Source: Acidimicrobiales bacterium (GTDB taxonomy: Bacteria; Actinomycetota; Acidimicrobiia; Acidimicrobiales; Poriferisodalaceae). From it: a DNA stretch of 64,000 nucleotides. The notes under the pieces are model-generated. The model saw only the letters and a program-made list of their open reading frames with translations. It made no database searches and had not been told where the DNA came from. Each line of letters opens with the position of its first letter. Within the stretch, counting starts at the first letter, position 1. The DNA is taken from positions 25,369 to 89,368 of the forward strand of contig VYDH01000038.1 in assembly GCA_009843525.1 (NCBI GenBank), read 5' to 3'. A program made the translations under genes and the position numbers. Positions 8,245 through 17,415 of this stretch are shown one piece after another.

Positions 8245-10524
8245 CTAGAGCGAGGCTCGGATGATGTTGAGCGCCGAGCCGGCCTTGAACCACTCCACCT
8301 GGTCATTGCTGAACGTGTGGTTCGCTTGGAATGAGAACGTGTCGCCCGACGGCTTGCGCACCTCGACGGTGACGGGGCGCCCCGGCGCCAGATCGGCGAG
8401 CCCCACCACCGAGATCCGGTCGTCCTCATCGATGCGGTCGTAGTCGGCGGGGTCCGCGAACGTGAGCGGCAGCATGCCCTGCTTCTTCAGGTTGGTCTCG
8501 TGGATGCGGGCGAAGCTGCGGCACAGCGCGACCAGGCCGCCCCGGAAGCGCGGCTCCATGGCGGCGTGCTCGCGGCTCGAGCCCTCGCCCATGTTCTGGT
8601 CGCCGATCACCACCCAGTTCACGCCGGCGGCGTGGTATGCCCTCGCGATCTCCGGGTACGGCTGCGTCTCGCCGGTCAACTGGTTCTTGCCGCGCCCCAC
8701 GTCGTAGCCGTCAAAGGCATTCACCGCACCGAGGTACAGGTTTCCCGAGATGTTCTCGAGGTGGCCCCGGTAGCGAAGCCACGGGCCGGCCATGGAGATG
8801 TGGTCGGTGGTGAACTTGCCCTTGGCCTTGACCAGCACCGGGAGATCTGCGTAGTCGTTGCCGTCCCACGCGTCGAACGGCTCGAGTACCTGCAAGCGGT
8901 CCGACGTCGGTGAGACCCGCACCTCGACGCTGCCCCGGTCAGCCGGCGGGGCCACGAATCCGCTCTCGCCGGGATCGAAGCCGGCCGGCGGCAGCTCGAC
9001 ACCCACCGGCGTCGGCAGCGTGACCGGCTCCCCGGCATCGGTGTGCAGCACGCCGTCGACGGGATCGAAGTCGAGCGTTCCCGCCAGCGCCAACGCCATG
9101 ACGGTCTCGGGCGAGGTGACGAATGCCAGCGTGGCGGCATCGCCGTCGTTGCGCTTGGGGAAATTGCGGTTGTAGGACGTGACGATCACGTTTGCCTGGC
9201 CGGGCACGTAGTTCTCGTCGCCGGAGCGGTCCCACTGGCCGATGCAGGGTCCGCAGGCGTTCGCCAGCACGGTGGCGCCCAACGCCTCGAAATCGGCGAG
9301 CAGCCCGTCTCGTTCGATGGTGGCCCGCACCTGCTCCGAGCCAGGGGTCACGAGCAGCTGTGTCCGTGCCCGCAGCCCCTTGGCAGCGGCATCACGGGCG
9401 ATCGAGGCGGCCCGGGTGATGTCCTCGTAGCTGGAGTTGGTACAGCTGCCGATGAGCGCTGCGCTGATCTGAAGCGGCCAGCCCTCGGCTTGGGCCTCCG
9501 CCCCCAGGGCGGATACCTCGCGGGCGAGGTCGGGGGTATGCGGGCCGTTGATGTGAGGCCGCAGCTGCGACAGGTCGATCTCGATGACCTGGTCGTAATG
9601 GGTGCCAGGGTCGGCCATCGCCTCGTCGTCGGGCCGCAGGTGCTCGGCGACCGCATCGGCCGCGTCGGCCACCCCAGATCGCCCGGTGGCCGACAGGTAG
9701 CGGGCCATCGCAGCGTCGTAGCCGAACAGCGATGTGGTGGCGCCGATCTCGGCGCCCATGTTGCAGATTGTGCCTTTGCCGGTGGCGCTGAGCGATTCGG
9801 CGCCCGGGCCGAAGTACTCCACGATCGCCCCGGTGCCGCCGGAGACCGTGAGGATCTCCGCCACCTTCAGGATCACGTCCTTCGGCGCACTCCAGCCGGA
9901 CAGTTCGCCGACCAGGTGCACGCCGATGACCTTGGGCCACCGCACGTTCCAGGCGAAGCCGGTCATGACATCGACGGCGTCGGCGCCGCCCACGCCGACT
10001 GCCACCATGCCCAGCCCGCCGGCATTGGGCGTGTGGCTGTCGGTGCCGATCATCATCCCGCCGGGGAAGGCGTACTGCTCGAGCACAACCTGGTGGATGA
10101 TGCCGCTGCCCGGCTTCCAGAAGCCTGCGCCGTAGCGGGCGCACACGCTCTCGAGAAAGTCGTAGACCTCCTCGTTGTTCTCCGAAGCGGCGAGCAGGTC
10201 GCGCTTGCCGTCCTCGCGAGCTTGGATGAGATGGTCGCAGTGGGTGGTGGTGGGCACCGCCACCTCGTCCAGCCCCGCAGTCATGAACTGGAGCCACGCC
10301 ATCTGTGCAGTGGCGTCCTGCATGGCGACGCGGTCGGGTGCCAAGTCGACGTAGGAAGCACCCCGCTCGAGTTCCTGGTCACGGTGGGAGAGGTGCGCAA
10401 TCAGGATCTTCTCCGACAGCGTGAGCGCGCGGCCCAGCCGCTCACGTCCGAATGCCACGGCATCGGCCAGCCCGGCGTACACCCCTTCGATCAGCTCAAT
10501 CGGAGTCCTCGCGTGAACGGCCAT
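8245..10524 (-). CDS. acn: Aconitate hydratase, mitochondrial type
   Basis: A 759-residue [4Fe-4S] aconitase interconverting citrate and isocitrate. Cluster ligands are seen in SCTNSSYED and in ACGPCIGQW. The substrate and cofactor blocks [13 protein letters not shown] and [14 protein letters not shown] are intact. Length and motifs match the mitochondrial (ACO2-like) branch rather than the ~890-residue AcnA type usual in many actinobacteria. I chose the ATG at 10524, preceded by AGGGAG six bases upstream, over the TTG at 10530. It is transcribed alone, ending in the hairpin at 8198-8224. Together with citrate synthase it supplies the first half of the TCA cycle. Confidence 0.95.
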   Translation of the reverse strand: MAVHARTPIELIEGVYAGLADAVAFGRERLGRALTLSEKILIAHLSHRDQELERGASYVDLAPDRVAMQDATAQMAWLQFMTAGLDEVAVPTTTHCDHLIQAREDGKRDLLAASENNEEVYDFLESVCARYGAGFWKPGSGIIHQVVLEQYAFPGGMMIGTDSHTPNAGGLGMVAVGVGGADAVDVMTGFAWNVRWPKVIGVHLVGELSGWSAPKDVILKVAEILTVSGGTGAIVEYFGPGAESLSATGKGTICNMGAEIGATTSLFGYDAAMARYLSATGRSGVADAADAVAEHLRPDDEAMADPGTHYDQVIEIDLSQLRPHINGPHTPDLAREVSALGAEAQAEGWPLQISAALIGSCTNSSYEDITRAASIARDAAAKGLRARTQLLVTPGSEQVRATIERDGLLADFEALGATVLANACGPCIGQWDRSGDENYVPGQANVIVTSYNRNFPKRNDGDAATLAFVTSPETVMALALAGTLDFDPVDGVLHTDAGEPVTLPTPVGVELPPAGFDPGESGFVAPPADRGSVEVRVSPTSDRLQVLEPFDAWDGNDYADLPVLVKAKGKFTTDHISMAGPWLRYRGHLENISGNLYLGAVNAFDGYDVGRGKNQLTGETQPYPEIARAYHAAGVNWVVIGDQNMGEGSSREHAAMEPRFRGGLVALCRSFARIHETNLKKQGMLPLTFADPADYDRIDEDDRISVVGLADLAPGRPVTVEVRKPSGDTFSFQANHTFSNDQVEWFKAGSALNIIRASL

Positions 10525-10706
10525 GGACAACTCCCTCTTCGTGGGCGAGAGTGCCGGCAGGCGTCCGCTACTGCGGGGGCGGTACGGCGTCCGCCGGCGG
10601 GGGTTTCAATCTAGAGGCTCACCCCGGCTTCACTCCCGGAGCTGCGCCGCTCTCGCTCACGCCGGACTCTCGGCCGAGCCTGCGGATAGTTGTGCTTACT
10701 AGGGTC

Positions 10707-12500
10707 ATGGGCGTGACTGCGGGTGGTGCCCCGCTGGCACCGACCTACGAGCCTGATGAGGCTCCAACCCGAAGGATCGTCGCGGGTCTCGGCGGGCAAC
10801 TTGCACTGCTGATGGTGGTGCCGCTGGCGATCCTTCCGGCCCTCGTGGTTCAGCTCGCCGGAGAATCCGACGCGGTGGCCGCACGAGCCGTCGTGGCATC
10901 GATGGTGGTGTGCGGTCTCACGACGCTGGCGCTCACCGTGCGCTTGGGACGGCTGCGCAGCGACAGCCTCTATGTCGCCACCGTCGATCTGGTCAGCTTG
11001 CCGTTCTGCATTCTGGCGCTGGCAAGCGGGGGCCCGGCCACACTGGCGGCTCTGGTGGTGGTCTCCGGGCTGTTCCAGGTGGCGATCGGCCTGCGGATGT
11101 CGTATCTGCGACGGTTGGTGACGCCGCAGGTGCGCGGCACGGTCCTCATTCTGGCCTTTGCGGCATTGGTGCCGGTGCTCGCCGACGCCGGCAGCGCCGT
11201 GGAGCAGCGCCTCGACTGGTTTGTGCCGGTCAGCGTCGTTGGGACGGCGGTCACCATCGTGCTCATCTCGGTGTGGGGCCCGCGGCCGTGGCGGATCTGG
11301 GGACCTGCACTGGGACTGGTGGTCGGGCTGGGGGTCGCGGCCGGCCTGGGTGCCTACGACTTCGAACTTGTTGCTGACGCTGCATGGATCGGCTTCGCGG
11401 ATGTTGGCAGCAGCCCGGGATGGGGCATCGATTACGGCACGTTTGCCTCGATGCTGCCCTCCTTCCTGATCGTGTCTTTCGCCATCCTCGTCCGCATGCA
11501 GGGAATTTCGTCGAACACGCAGATGGTCTCGTGGCGCACCTCTCGTGCTCTGGACTTCCGTGAAGTGCAGCGCGCCAACTGGCGCATGGGTGTCGGAACG
11601 ATGCTGTCGGGTGCCGCCGGGTCATTGCCGGTCACGATTGCCGGCGTCGGCCCCGCCTTCATCAACCAGACCCGATGCGCGTCGCGCCGCATGGGCACCA
11701 TTGCCGGCTGCTTCTTCCTGCTGGCGGCGTTTGTCCCAAAGCTGCGGGCGATCGCCGTGGCGATCCCGCGTCCGATACTGGCCGCCTACGTCATCGTCGC
11801 CCTGATCCCGCTGGTACTGCGCGTCGTGATCAGCTCTGTGCAGCGCCTGCGAAGCACGCGCGATGCGCTGGTCATCCTGCTGCCGCTGGCAGTAGGGCTG
11901 TGTGTCGAATTCGGCGTGATGTCGTTTCCGCCGGACACCGTGTGGCACGCCGTGTCGCAGAACGGCCTGACCGCCGGGAGCCTGGTGCTGGTGGTTGCGG
12001 CCATCCTCAACAGCCTCATAGGGCGCCGGGCGAGCTTGGAGGTTGAGCTCAGCGCCCGCAGCACGGGGGAGTTGAGGCGCTTCGTGACCGACTTCGCCGA
12101 GCGGCAGGGCTGTGACGAACACAGCGTCGAGCGATTGGAGGCTGCAGCCGAGGAGGCGCTCGCCGTCCTCAGCGAGCATGCATCGTCGAGATCGCTGAAT
12201 GGCACGCGGCGAGTGCGGGTGGCGCTGGGAAGGATCCGGTCAGGAATCGAGCTGGAGTTCGTGAGCGCGCCGAGCGATGGGCAGAATCTTGAAGAACGCA
12301 TCGCACTGCTCGCCGAGCCTGAGGCCGAGACGATGGAAACCACGATCGAGCGTGATGCCGCGCTGCGGCTGCTGCGGCACTACGCGAGCAATGTCAGCCA
12401 TCGGCAGTACCTCGAAGCGGAGATCCTGACTGCGGTTGTCTCCGATGCCGGTTCCCCCCGACGTTCGCGATGGGCGAGGTTTCAGGGGCGGACTTCGTAG
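10707..12500 (+). CDS. NCS2-like nucleobase permease with C-terminal degenerate HATPase-like domain
   Basis: A 597-residue protein. Residues ~25-450 form about 12 hydrophobic segments related to xanthine/uracil (NCS2) permeases, with the family's central re-entrant region around GSLPVTIAGVGPAF and a following SRR. Residues ~465-597 are soluble. They look like an RsbW/HATPase_c_2 anti-sigma-type kinase fold: the RLEAAAEEAL helix, and a final LRLLRHYASNVSHRQ like the family's LRLLRRLADEV block. The N-box Asn position is Val (EEALAV) and no DxGxG is visible, so ATP binding is doubtful. Transport of purines or pyrimidines is inferred. The ATG at 10707 has only a short AGGG upstream; GTG at 10713 is an alternative. 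Its end overlaps the convergent methyltransferase by 19 nt. Confidence 0.65.
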   Translation: MGVTAGGAPLAPTYEPDEAPTRRIVAGLGGQLALLMVVPLAILPALVVQLAGESDAVAARAVVASMVVCGLTTLALTVRLGRLRSDSLYVATVDLVSLPFCILALASGGPATLAALVVVSGLFQVAIGLRMSYLRRLVTPQVRGTVLILAFAALVPVLADAGSAVEQRLDWFVPVSVVGTAVTIVLISVWGPRPWRIWGPALGLVVGLGVAAGLGAYDFELVADAAWIGFADVGSSPGWGIDYGTFASMLPSFLIVSFAILVRMQGISSNTQMVSWRTSRALDFREVQRANWRMGVGTMLSGAAGSLPVTIAGVGPAFINQTRCASRRMGTIAGCFFLLAAFVPKLRAIAVAIPRPILAAYVIVALIPLVLRVVISSVQRLRSTRDALVILLPLAVGLCVEFGVMSFPPDTVWHAVSQNGLTAGSLVLVVAAILNSLIGRRASLEVELSARSTGELRRFVTDFAERQGCDEHSVERLEAAAEEALAVLSEHASSRSLNGTRRVRVALGRIRSGIELEFVSAPSDGQNLEERIALLAEPEAETMETTIERDAALRLLRHYASNVSHRQYLEAEILTAVVSDAGSPRRSRWARFQGRTS

Positions 12501-13567
12501 TAGAGGTTCGCGGCGTCGTTGAAGTCGTGCTCGGTGAAGCGTGTGAAGCCTGCGGCTGCAGTCATCTCGCGGGCCTTGTCGGGATAGAGACCGAGGGTGC
12601 CCAATCCCATGCCGCCCGGCTCGCTCAGCGCCGACTGCAGGCAGCTCGTGATGGAGAATCCGTAGAACATGGCCAGCATGGGGTTGCGCTGGTCGAGGTT
12701 GAAGTCGCCCTTGGAGCGGATGTCCTTGATGAGCAGCGTGCCGTCTGCATCGAGCGCAGCCCGGATGGCATCCAGCGCCACGTCGGGACGGGGCATGTCG
12801 TGGAGGCAGTCGAATGTGAGCGCCAGATCGAAGTCGCCGGTGGCGGGCACATCGGCAGCTCCGGCCTCGATGAAGGTCGTGTTCTCCAAACCTTCGTCCT
12901 CGGCACGTTCGGTCGCCTGCTGAACGGCGATGGCCGACGGATCGAAGCCGACGACCTCGGTGTTGGGCCACTTCTGCGCGATCAAGCAGGCCGACACGCC
13001 CGCTCCGCAGCCGACGTCCAACACCTTGGCGCCGCGTTCCAGCTTGTCCACGACGCCGTCGAGGCCGTTCAGGATGACCGAGGTGAGATTCTGGCGGCTG
13101 AACGGCCCGGTGGTGCGGGCGAGGCCGGCAGCTGCGCGGGGACCTTGCTGCTCGTAGGTCATGCCGATGCCGGTGCGGAACGAGTCGAGGATCAGGTCCA
13201 GGACCTGGTCGCCGAGCCCGCCGCGAAAGGCGCCCATGGCGAAGTGCAGCGAGCCCTCCTCATCGACGAGCAGCGCCTCGGCCTCGGGTGACAACGAGAA
13301 GGCACCGTCGTCGTGGGCGACGAGGCCGGCAGCGGCCACGCCGTACAGCCACTCTCGCACCAGCCGCTCGGCGAGGCCGGTCGCCTTCGCCACGTCGTGG
13401 CTCGTAGCGGGCTGGGTTTCCGAGAGGGCTGCGAACAGCCCGAGCTGGTCGCCGATGTGCAGCATCGCCGACACCATCTCGCCCTTCTTGTACGTCCACA
13501 CTTGGAAGGCGAGCTTCTTCAGGACATCAGGGTCGATCTCACGCTGCTCGGTTCCTGTCTCAGCCAT
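12482..13567 (-). CDS. SAM-dependent methyltransferase with N-terminal winged-helix domain
   Basis: A 361-residue class I methyltransferase. Residues ~10-100 form a winged-helix dimerisation domain (SHDVAKATGLAERLVREWL). SAM-binding motif I VLDVGCGAG is around residue 175, with VVGFD after it and the DCLHDMP post-motif around residue 265. This architecture occurs in the Rv2258c-like group of actinobacterial methyltransferases (family knowledge, not a search). The substrate is unknown. The ATG at 13567 is preferred to the TTG at 13573. It is the last gene of the minus-strand run beginning at 21369, 47 nt after the carboxypeptidase stop. Confidence 0.8.
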   Translation of the reverse strand: MAETGTEQREIDPDVLKKLAFQVWTYKKGEMVSAMLHIGDQLGLFAALSETQPATSHDVAKATGLAERLVREWLYGVAAAGLVAHDDGAFSLSPEAEALLVDEEGSLHFAMGAFRGGLGDQVLDLILDSFRTGIGMTYEQQGPRAAAGLARTTGPFSRQNLTSVILNGLDGVVDKLERGAKVLDVGCGAGVSACLIAQKWPNTEVVGFDPSAIAVQQATERAEDEGLENTTFIEAGAADVPATGDFDLALTFDCLHDMPRPDVALDAIRAALDADGTLLIKDIRSKGDFNLDQRNPMLAMFYGFSITSCLQSALSEPGGMGLGTLGLYPDKAREMTAAAGFTRFTEHDFNDAANLYYEVRP

Positions 13568-13614
13568 CCGCAAGACGCTACTCGCCCATTCGGCTCAGCC
13601 TCTGGCGTGGTCGT

Positions 13615-14514
13615 TCAGGCGGTGCAGAGGGGGTCATCGCCGGCGGGGGGCTGGTGAAAGCACAGGATCGCCTCGACACCGACGTAAGTGAACTCCCATG
13701 GCTCGGGTACCGGTCCCTGCCGGCCGCCGTCAGGGGGGTAGCTCGGGATCCAGCCGTGCTTCTTGGCGATTGCGAAGTTGTCGGCCGAGATCCACTCGTA
13801 GGCGGGCGAAGAACCGAAGTGAGCGTGCCCCGCTTGGCCGATGTCGATCGCGTATCCCGTGTGGTGCTTGGAGTATCCAGGCGGCGCCGACATCTTCAGG
13901 CGCTCGGCCAGGTCATCGAATTCATACGGCGCCTCGAATGGACGCAGGAACACCGCTCGCTGGTACCGGTGCCCGCGGTAGGCAGATTTCAACTCCAGCT
14001 CGAAGCCGTGCTCGGCAGCGTCCTGCTCCAGGGCTCGCCACGCCACGGCGGCGGGACGCTGCAGCGCCAAGCCATCGTCGATAAGGCGCATCAGTGCGTA
14101 GTCGGCTGGCAGTGGCCGGCGCTGGTAGCCGCGTTCGACGGCTTCGGAACGGACCTGCTCGTCCATCTCGGCCGAGTCGGTGATCGTCGGCGGGGCTGAG
14201 ATCGATGACAAGTTCGGCAGCTCTGCCGTGGTGAACAGCTCGTTGAAGTCCAGGCCGGTGAAGTGCGGGAAGGACAGCGAGTCGAAGCCTGCGGGCGCCG
14301 GCTTCTGCCAGCGCGACACGGGCTCGTCGAGGTCCGGCGGAGGCGCCCACGGCCCCATGATCGGCTCGCGAATCCAAGCGTTCGACTCGGCGACTGCCGC
14401 TCCGAGCGGGCGCGGCAAGACAAGGGTCGTCAGACCGAGTGTCAGGGCGGCAATCGCCCAGCAGCAGCGCCGCCAGCGTGAGGAGGGGGTATCAGGCGAC
14501 GCCAGCAGGCTCAT
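13615..14514 (-). CDS. D-alanyl-D-alanine carboxypeptidase, VanY/M15B family
   Basis: A 299-residue secreted LAS-family peptidase. The N-terminus has a basic stretch and the hydrophobic segment CCWAIAALTLGLTTLVL, a signal or anchor sequence. The catalytic zinc region shows SAYRGHRYQ (around residue 177), SKHHTGYAIDIG (around residue 217) and the C-terminal EPWEFTYVG, matching HxxxxxxD and the late ExxH/ExW-type block of M15B enzymes. It trims the terminal D-Ala of peptidoglycan stems. The start at 14514 overlaps the ABC exporter stop by 23 nt, pointing to translational coupling. In-frame sequence upstream has no signal peptide and is rejected. Confidence 0.8.
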   Translation of the reverse strand: MSLLASPDTPSSRWRRCCWAIAALTLGLTTLVLPRPLGAAVAESNAWIREPIMGPWAPPPDLDEPVSRWQKPAPAGFDSLSFPHFTGLDFNELFTTAELPNLSSISAPPTITDSAEMDEQVRSEAVERGYQRRPLPADYALMRLIDDGLALQRPAAVAWRALEQDAAEHGFELELKSAYRGHRYQRAVFLRPFEAPYEFDDLAERLKMSAPPGYSKHHTGYAIDIGQAGHAHFGSSPAYEWISADNFAIAKKHGWIPSYPPDGGRQGPVPEPWEFTYVGVEAILCFHQPPAGDDPLCTA

Positions 14515-16381
14515 CAGTCCCAACCAGCGTGCGGTACAGGTCTGCGTAGAGACCCTCTGCGGCGAGCAGTTCGAGGTGGCGACCCTGCTCGACGAGACGC
14601 CCTCGATCGAGCACCAGGATCTGGTCGGCATCGGCGATGGTCGAGAGTCGGTGAGCGATGACCACCGCGGTGCGACCGGCGAGTGCCGTCGCGAGCGCGC
14701 TCTGCACCAGCGCCTCGTTCTCGCTGTCGAGATGGCTGGTGGCCTCGTCGAGCACCACGATCGCAGGATGCTTCAACAGCACCCGGGCAATTGCGAGACG
14801 CTGTTTCTCGCCGCCGGAGAGCCGGTAGCCGCGTTCGCCCACGACAGTGTTCCAGCCCTCCGGCAGGCTCCCGATCAGCTCGTCGATGTGCGCCGCCCGG
14901 CAAACCGCGGCAAGTTCCTCGTCGGTCGCGCCCGGTCGCGCATAGCGCAGGTTGGCCGCGATGGTGTCGTGGAATAGGTGCGGATCCTGCGAGACGACGC
15001 CGATGTGAGATCGCAGCGATGCTGACGTGACGTCGCGCACGTCGTGCCCGTCGATGGACACGGCGCCGCTGTCGACGTCGTACAGCCTGGCAATCAGCGC
15101 AGCCAGAGTCGTCTTGCCAGCGCCTGACGGTCCGACGAGCGCAACCGTCTGGCCCGGCTCGATGACTGCGGACACGCTGTCGAGCACCGGTCCCGCCGCG
15201 GTGTCGCTGTGCTGTTGGGGCGTTGCAGGTGCTCCGCCCAGCGCGAGCAGCATCTGGCTGTCGGCGGCGGGGTAGGTGAAGGTCACGTCGCGCAGTTCGA
15301 TCCGCCCGTCCACGGAGTCGAGCTCGACGGCGTCTGAGCGGTCGTCAATCGGGTTCGGCAGGTCGAGCACCGCGAACACGCGCTCGAACGAGACCAGCGC
15401 TGTCATCACGTCGACCCGGGCGTTCGTGAGGCTGGTCAGCGGCATGTAGATCCGCACCACCATCAACCCCATGGCCACCAGCGTCCCGACCGTGAGCGCG
15501 CCCGAAATCACCAGATGTGCGCCGACCCAGTACAGCATCGCGGCCCCGACGGCCCCCACCAGGCTGAGGCCGATGAAGAACGCTCGCCCGTAGAGCGCAC
15601 TGCGCACGCCGATGTCGCGCACGGTCCGCGCCGAGCGGCTGAACCCAGCCCGCTCGATGTCATGCCGCCCGAACAGCTTGACCAGCAGCGCGCCGGCCAC
15701 ATTCAAGCGCTCGGTCATCACGGTGTTCATCGCTGCGTTGTGCTCCATGCTCTGGCGCGTCAACGCTTGCAGCCGTCGGCCCACTCGCTTCGTCGGTGCA
15801 ATGAACACCGGCAGCAGCGCGAGCGCGAGCAGCGTCAGGCGCCACTCCAGTGCCAGCATGGCCACGAGCGTCGTGGCGAGCACGATCGTGTTGGACACCA
15901 CCGAGCTGAGCGTGCCGGTGAACGCCCGTTGGGCGCCGATGACGTCGTTGTTCATGCGGCTGATCAACGACCCGGTCTGCACGTGGGTGAAGAACGCGAT
16001 CGGCATCCGCTGCACGTGGTCGTACAGGCCGACTCGCAGGTCGAAGATGAGCCCTTCGCCGATGCGCGCCGACCACCAGCGCTCGATGAACGACAGGCCG
16101 GCCTCGCAGAACGCCGCTGCCACGATGATCGCTGCCAGCACGTTGAGCTGCCACCGGTCTCCCGCTGGAATGGCCTCGTCGATGATGCGCCCGAACAGGA
16201 TCGGCGGCACCAGGAACGCCAGTGCTCCGAGCAGTTGCGCTGCGAGGAATCCCGTCAGCATCATCCGGTACGGCAGTGCCAGAGCCGCTGCTCGGCGGAC
16301 GGTGCCCGGCGCTAGGTGACGTCCTTCCACAGCGGCCGGGTCGTGCCCCATCGCGCCGTGTGCTGACTCCAGCGACTGCAT
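14492..16381 (-). CDS. ABC exporter, fused permease and ATPase (MsbA/MDR type)
   Basis: A 629-residue half-transporter that dimerises in the membrane. Six hydrophobic segments lie in residues ~35-330, with the exporter-type coupling-helix region SRMNNDV. The C-terminal ATPase has Walker A VGPSGAGKTT, signature LSGGEKQR, Walker B IVVLDEATSHLD and switch His AHRLST. It could export lipids, lipid-linked intermediates or drugs. The gene follows PlsC by 53 nt and overlaps the carboxypeptidase, so a lipid or envelope substrate is plausible but unproven. Confidence 0.9.
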   Translation of the reverse strand: MQSLESAHGAMGHDPAAVEGRHLAPGTVRRAAALALPYRMMLTGFLAAQLLGALAFLVPPILFGRIIDEAIPAGDRWQLNVLAAIIVAAAFCEAGLSFIERWWSARIGEGLIFDLRVGLYDHVQRMPIAFFTHVQTGSLISRMNNDVIGAQRAFTGTLSSVVSNTIVLATTLVAMLALEWRLTLLALALLPVFIAPTKRVGRRLQALTRQSMEHNAAMNTVMTERLNVAGALLVKLFGRHDIERAGFSRSARTVRDIGVRSALYGRAFFIGLSLVGAVGAAMLYWVGAHLVISGALTVGTLVAMGLMVVRIYMPLTSLTNARVDVMTALVSFERVFAVLDLPNPIDDRSDAVELDSVDGRIELRDVTFTYPAADSQMLLALGGAPATPQQHSDTAAGPVLDSVSAVIEPGQTVALVGPSGAGKTTLAALIARLYDVDSGAVSIDGHDVRDVTSASLRSHIGVVSQDPHLFHDTIAANLRYARPGATDEELAAVCRAAHIDELIGSLPEGWNTVVGERGYRLSGGEKQRLAIARVLLKHPAIVVLDEATSHLDSENEALVQSALATALAGRTAVVIAHRLSTIADADQILVLDRGRLVEQGRHLELLAAEGLYADLYRTLVGTDEPAGVA

Positions 16382-16434
16382 GAATCGAACGATACGAGCC
16401 GTTCAGGCCACGGATTCGGTTTTGGCGTGACTGG

Positions 16435-17415
16435 TCAGACGTAGGGCCAGCGGCGCTTTGAGGCTGCCGTGGCGGCAGAGGCTTCATCGGGCCGCGTGGG
16501 TTCGGTAAGCGCCCAGCGGCGGCGCCATGCCGAAGCCGTGGGGCCCTCGAGACCCGGGCTGTCGGCGCTGTGCAGGCGCCGGCGGGCCGCGAACCAGTTG
16601 CCGGTGGCGGTCTCGTCCGCGAGCCCCTCCACTGCGGCTTGTAGCCGCCGAGTGAAGCGGCGGTTGTTCTCGCCCTCGTCGAAGCTCAGCGGGCGGCCGA
16701 AATTGATCACCGAGCGGGCTCGCCTGGGCCACGCACGGCCTTTGCGCAGGATGTCGAAGGTGCCCCGGATGTGCACGGGCACCACCGGTACGCCCGCCTG
16801 CTTGGCCAGGAAGGCCGCACCGGGCCGGAACTGCTGACCCCAGCCGTCGCGGGAGCGACCTCCCTCCGGATAGATCACCAAGCTCCAGCCGCCGCGTAGC
16901 AGCGTCACCGCCTTGTCGATGGTCCGGCGGTTCAGTGCAGTTCGCTCGATGGGGATGGCGCCGACGAACAGTGCAGAGATCGCCGAGGTCGCCCGGTTCC
17001 CGAAGAAATAGTCGGCCGCAGCGCCGACCACGAGCCGGTTGCACCACGGCTCGGGAACGGAGGTGGCGATGACCGCGGTATCGACATGGCTCTGGTGGTT
17101 GGCTGCGAACACCGCCGGACCGTCGAGTTCGCTGAGCCGGTCCACGCCCTTGATCGTCGGCTGGGCGTAATAGCGCACCAGTGCGCGGACAATCGTGTCC
17201 CGCGCAACCCGGCGGGCAACCCGAGCCGGGAAGCGCCGAGCCCAGTCAGTGTCATAGTTCGCGCCGGCGTTGACCGGCAGAGGCGTCTGACCCTGAGGGG
17301 TTGCGGCCGCTCGCAGCGGGAAGTCGGCGCCTCGCATGATGCGAGTCACCGACGCCCTCGTGCGCTGAGCGCGCTTGGCCCCGAGGTGGGAGATCCCCGG
17401 CTTCTCAGACGACAT
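16435..17415 (-). CDS. 1-acyl-sn-glycerol-3-phosphate acyltransferase-like (PlsC) protein
   Basis: A 326-residue acyltransferase. The PlsC motif I NHQSHVDT (residues 106-113, NHxxxxD) and motif III YPEGGRSRDG (around residue 182) are intact. It should transfer an acyl chain to a lysophospholipid or other lipid hydroxyl at the membrane. The C-terminal ~60 residues are polar and not conserved in PlsC. It overlaps the upstream LarA-like gene by 11 nt and lies downstream of a fatty acyl-CoA reductase fusion. Together these suggest a shared lipid pathway. The exact acceptor is not determinable. Confidence 0.85.
   Translation of the reverse strand: MSSEKPGISHLGAKRAQRTRASVTRIMRGADFPLRAAATPQGQTPLPVNAGANYDTDWARRFPARVARRVARDTIVRALVRYYAQPTIKGVDRLSELDGPAVFAANHQSHVDTAVIATSVPEPWCNRLVVGAAADYFFGNRATSAISALFVGAIPIERTALNRRTIDKAVTLLRGGWSLVIYPEGGRSRDGWGQQFRPGAAFLAKQAGVPVVPVHIRGTFDILRKGRAWPRRARSVINFGRPLSFDEGENNRRFTRRLQAAVEGLADETATGNWFAARRRLHSADSPGLEGPTASAWRRRWALTEPTRPDEASAATAASKRRWPYV

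Noticed and set aside
9043..10614. A 523-codon plus-strand frame
   Set aside because: It is the mirror of the aconitase gene, which has all its cluster ligands.
10525..10706. An iron-responsive-type element before aconitase
   Set aside because: Only generic GC-rich partial dyads are present; no CAGUG-type loop on a bulged stem.
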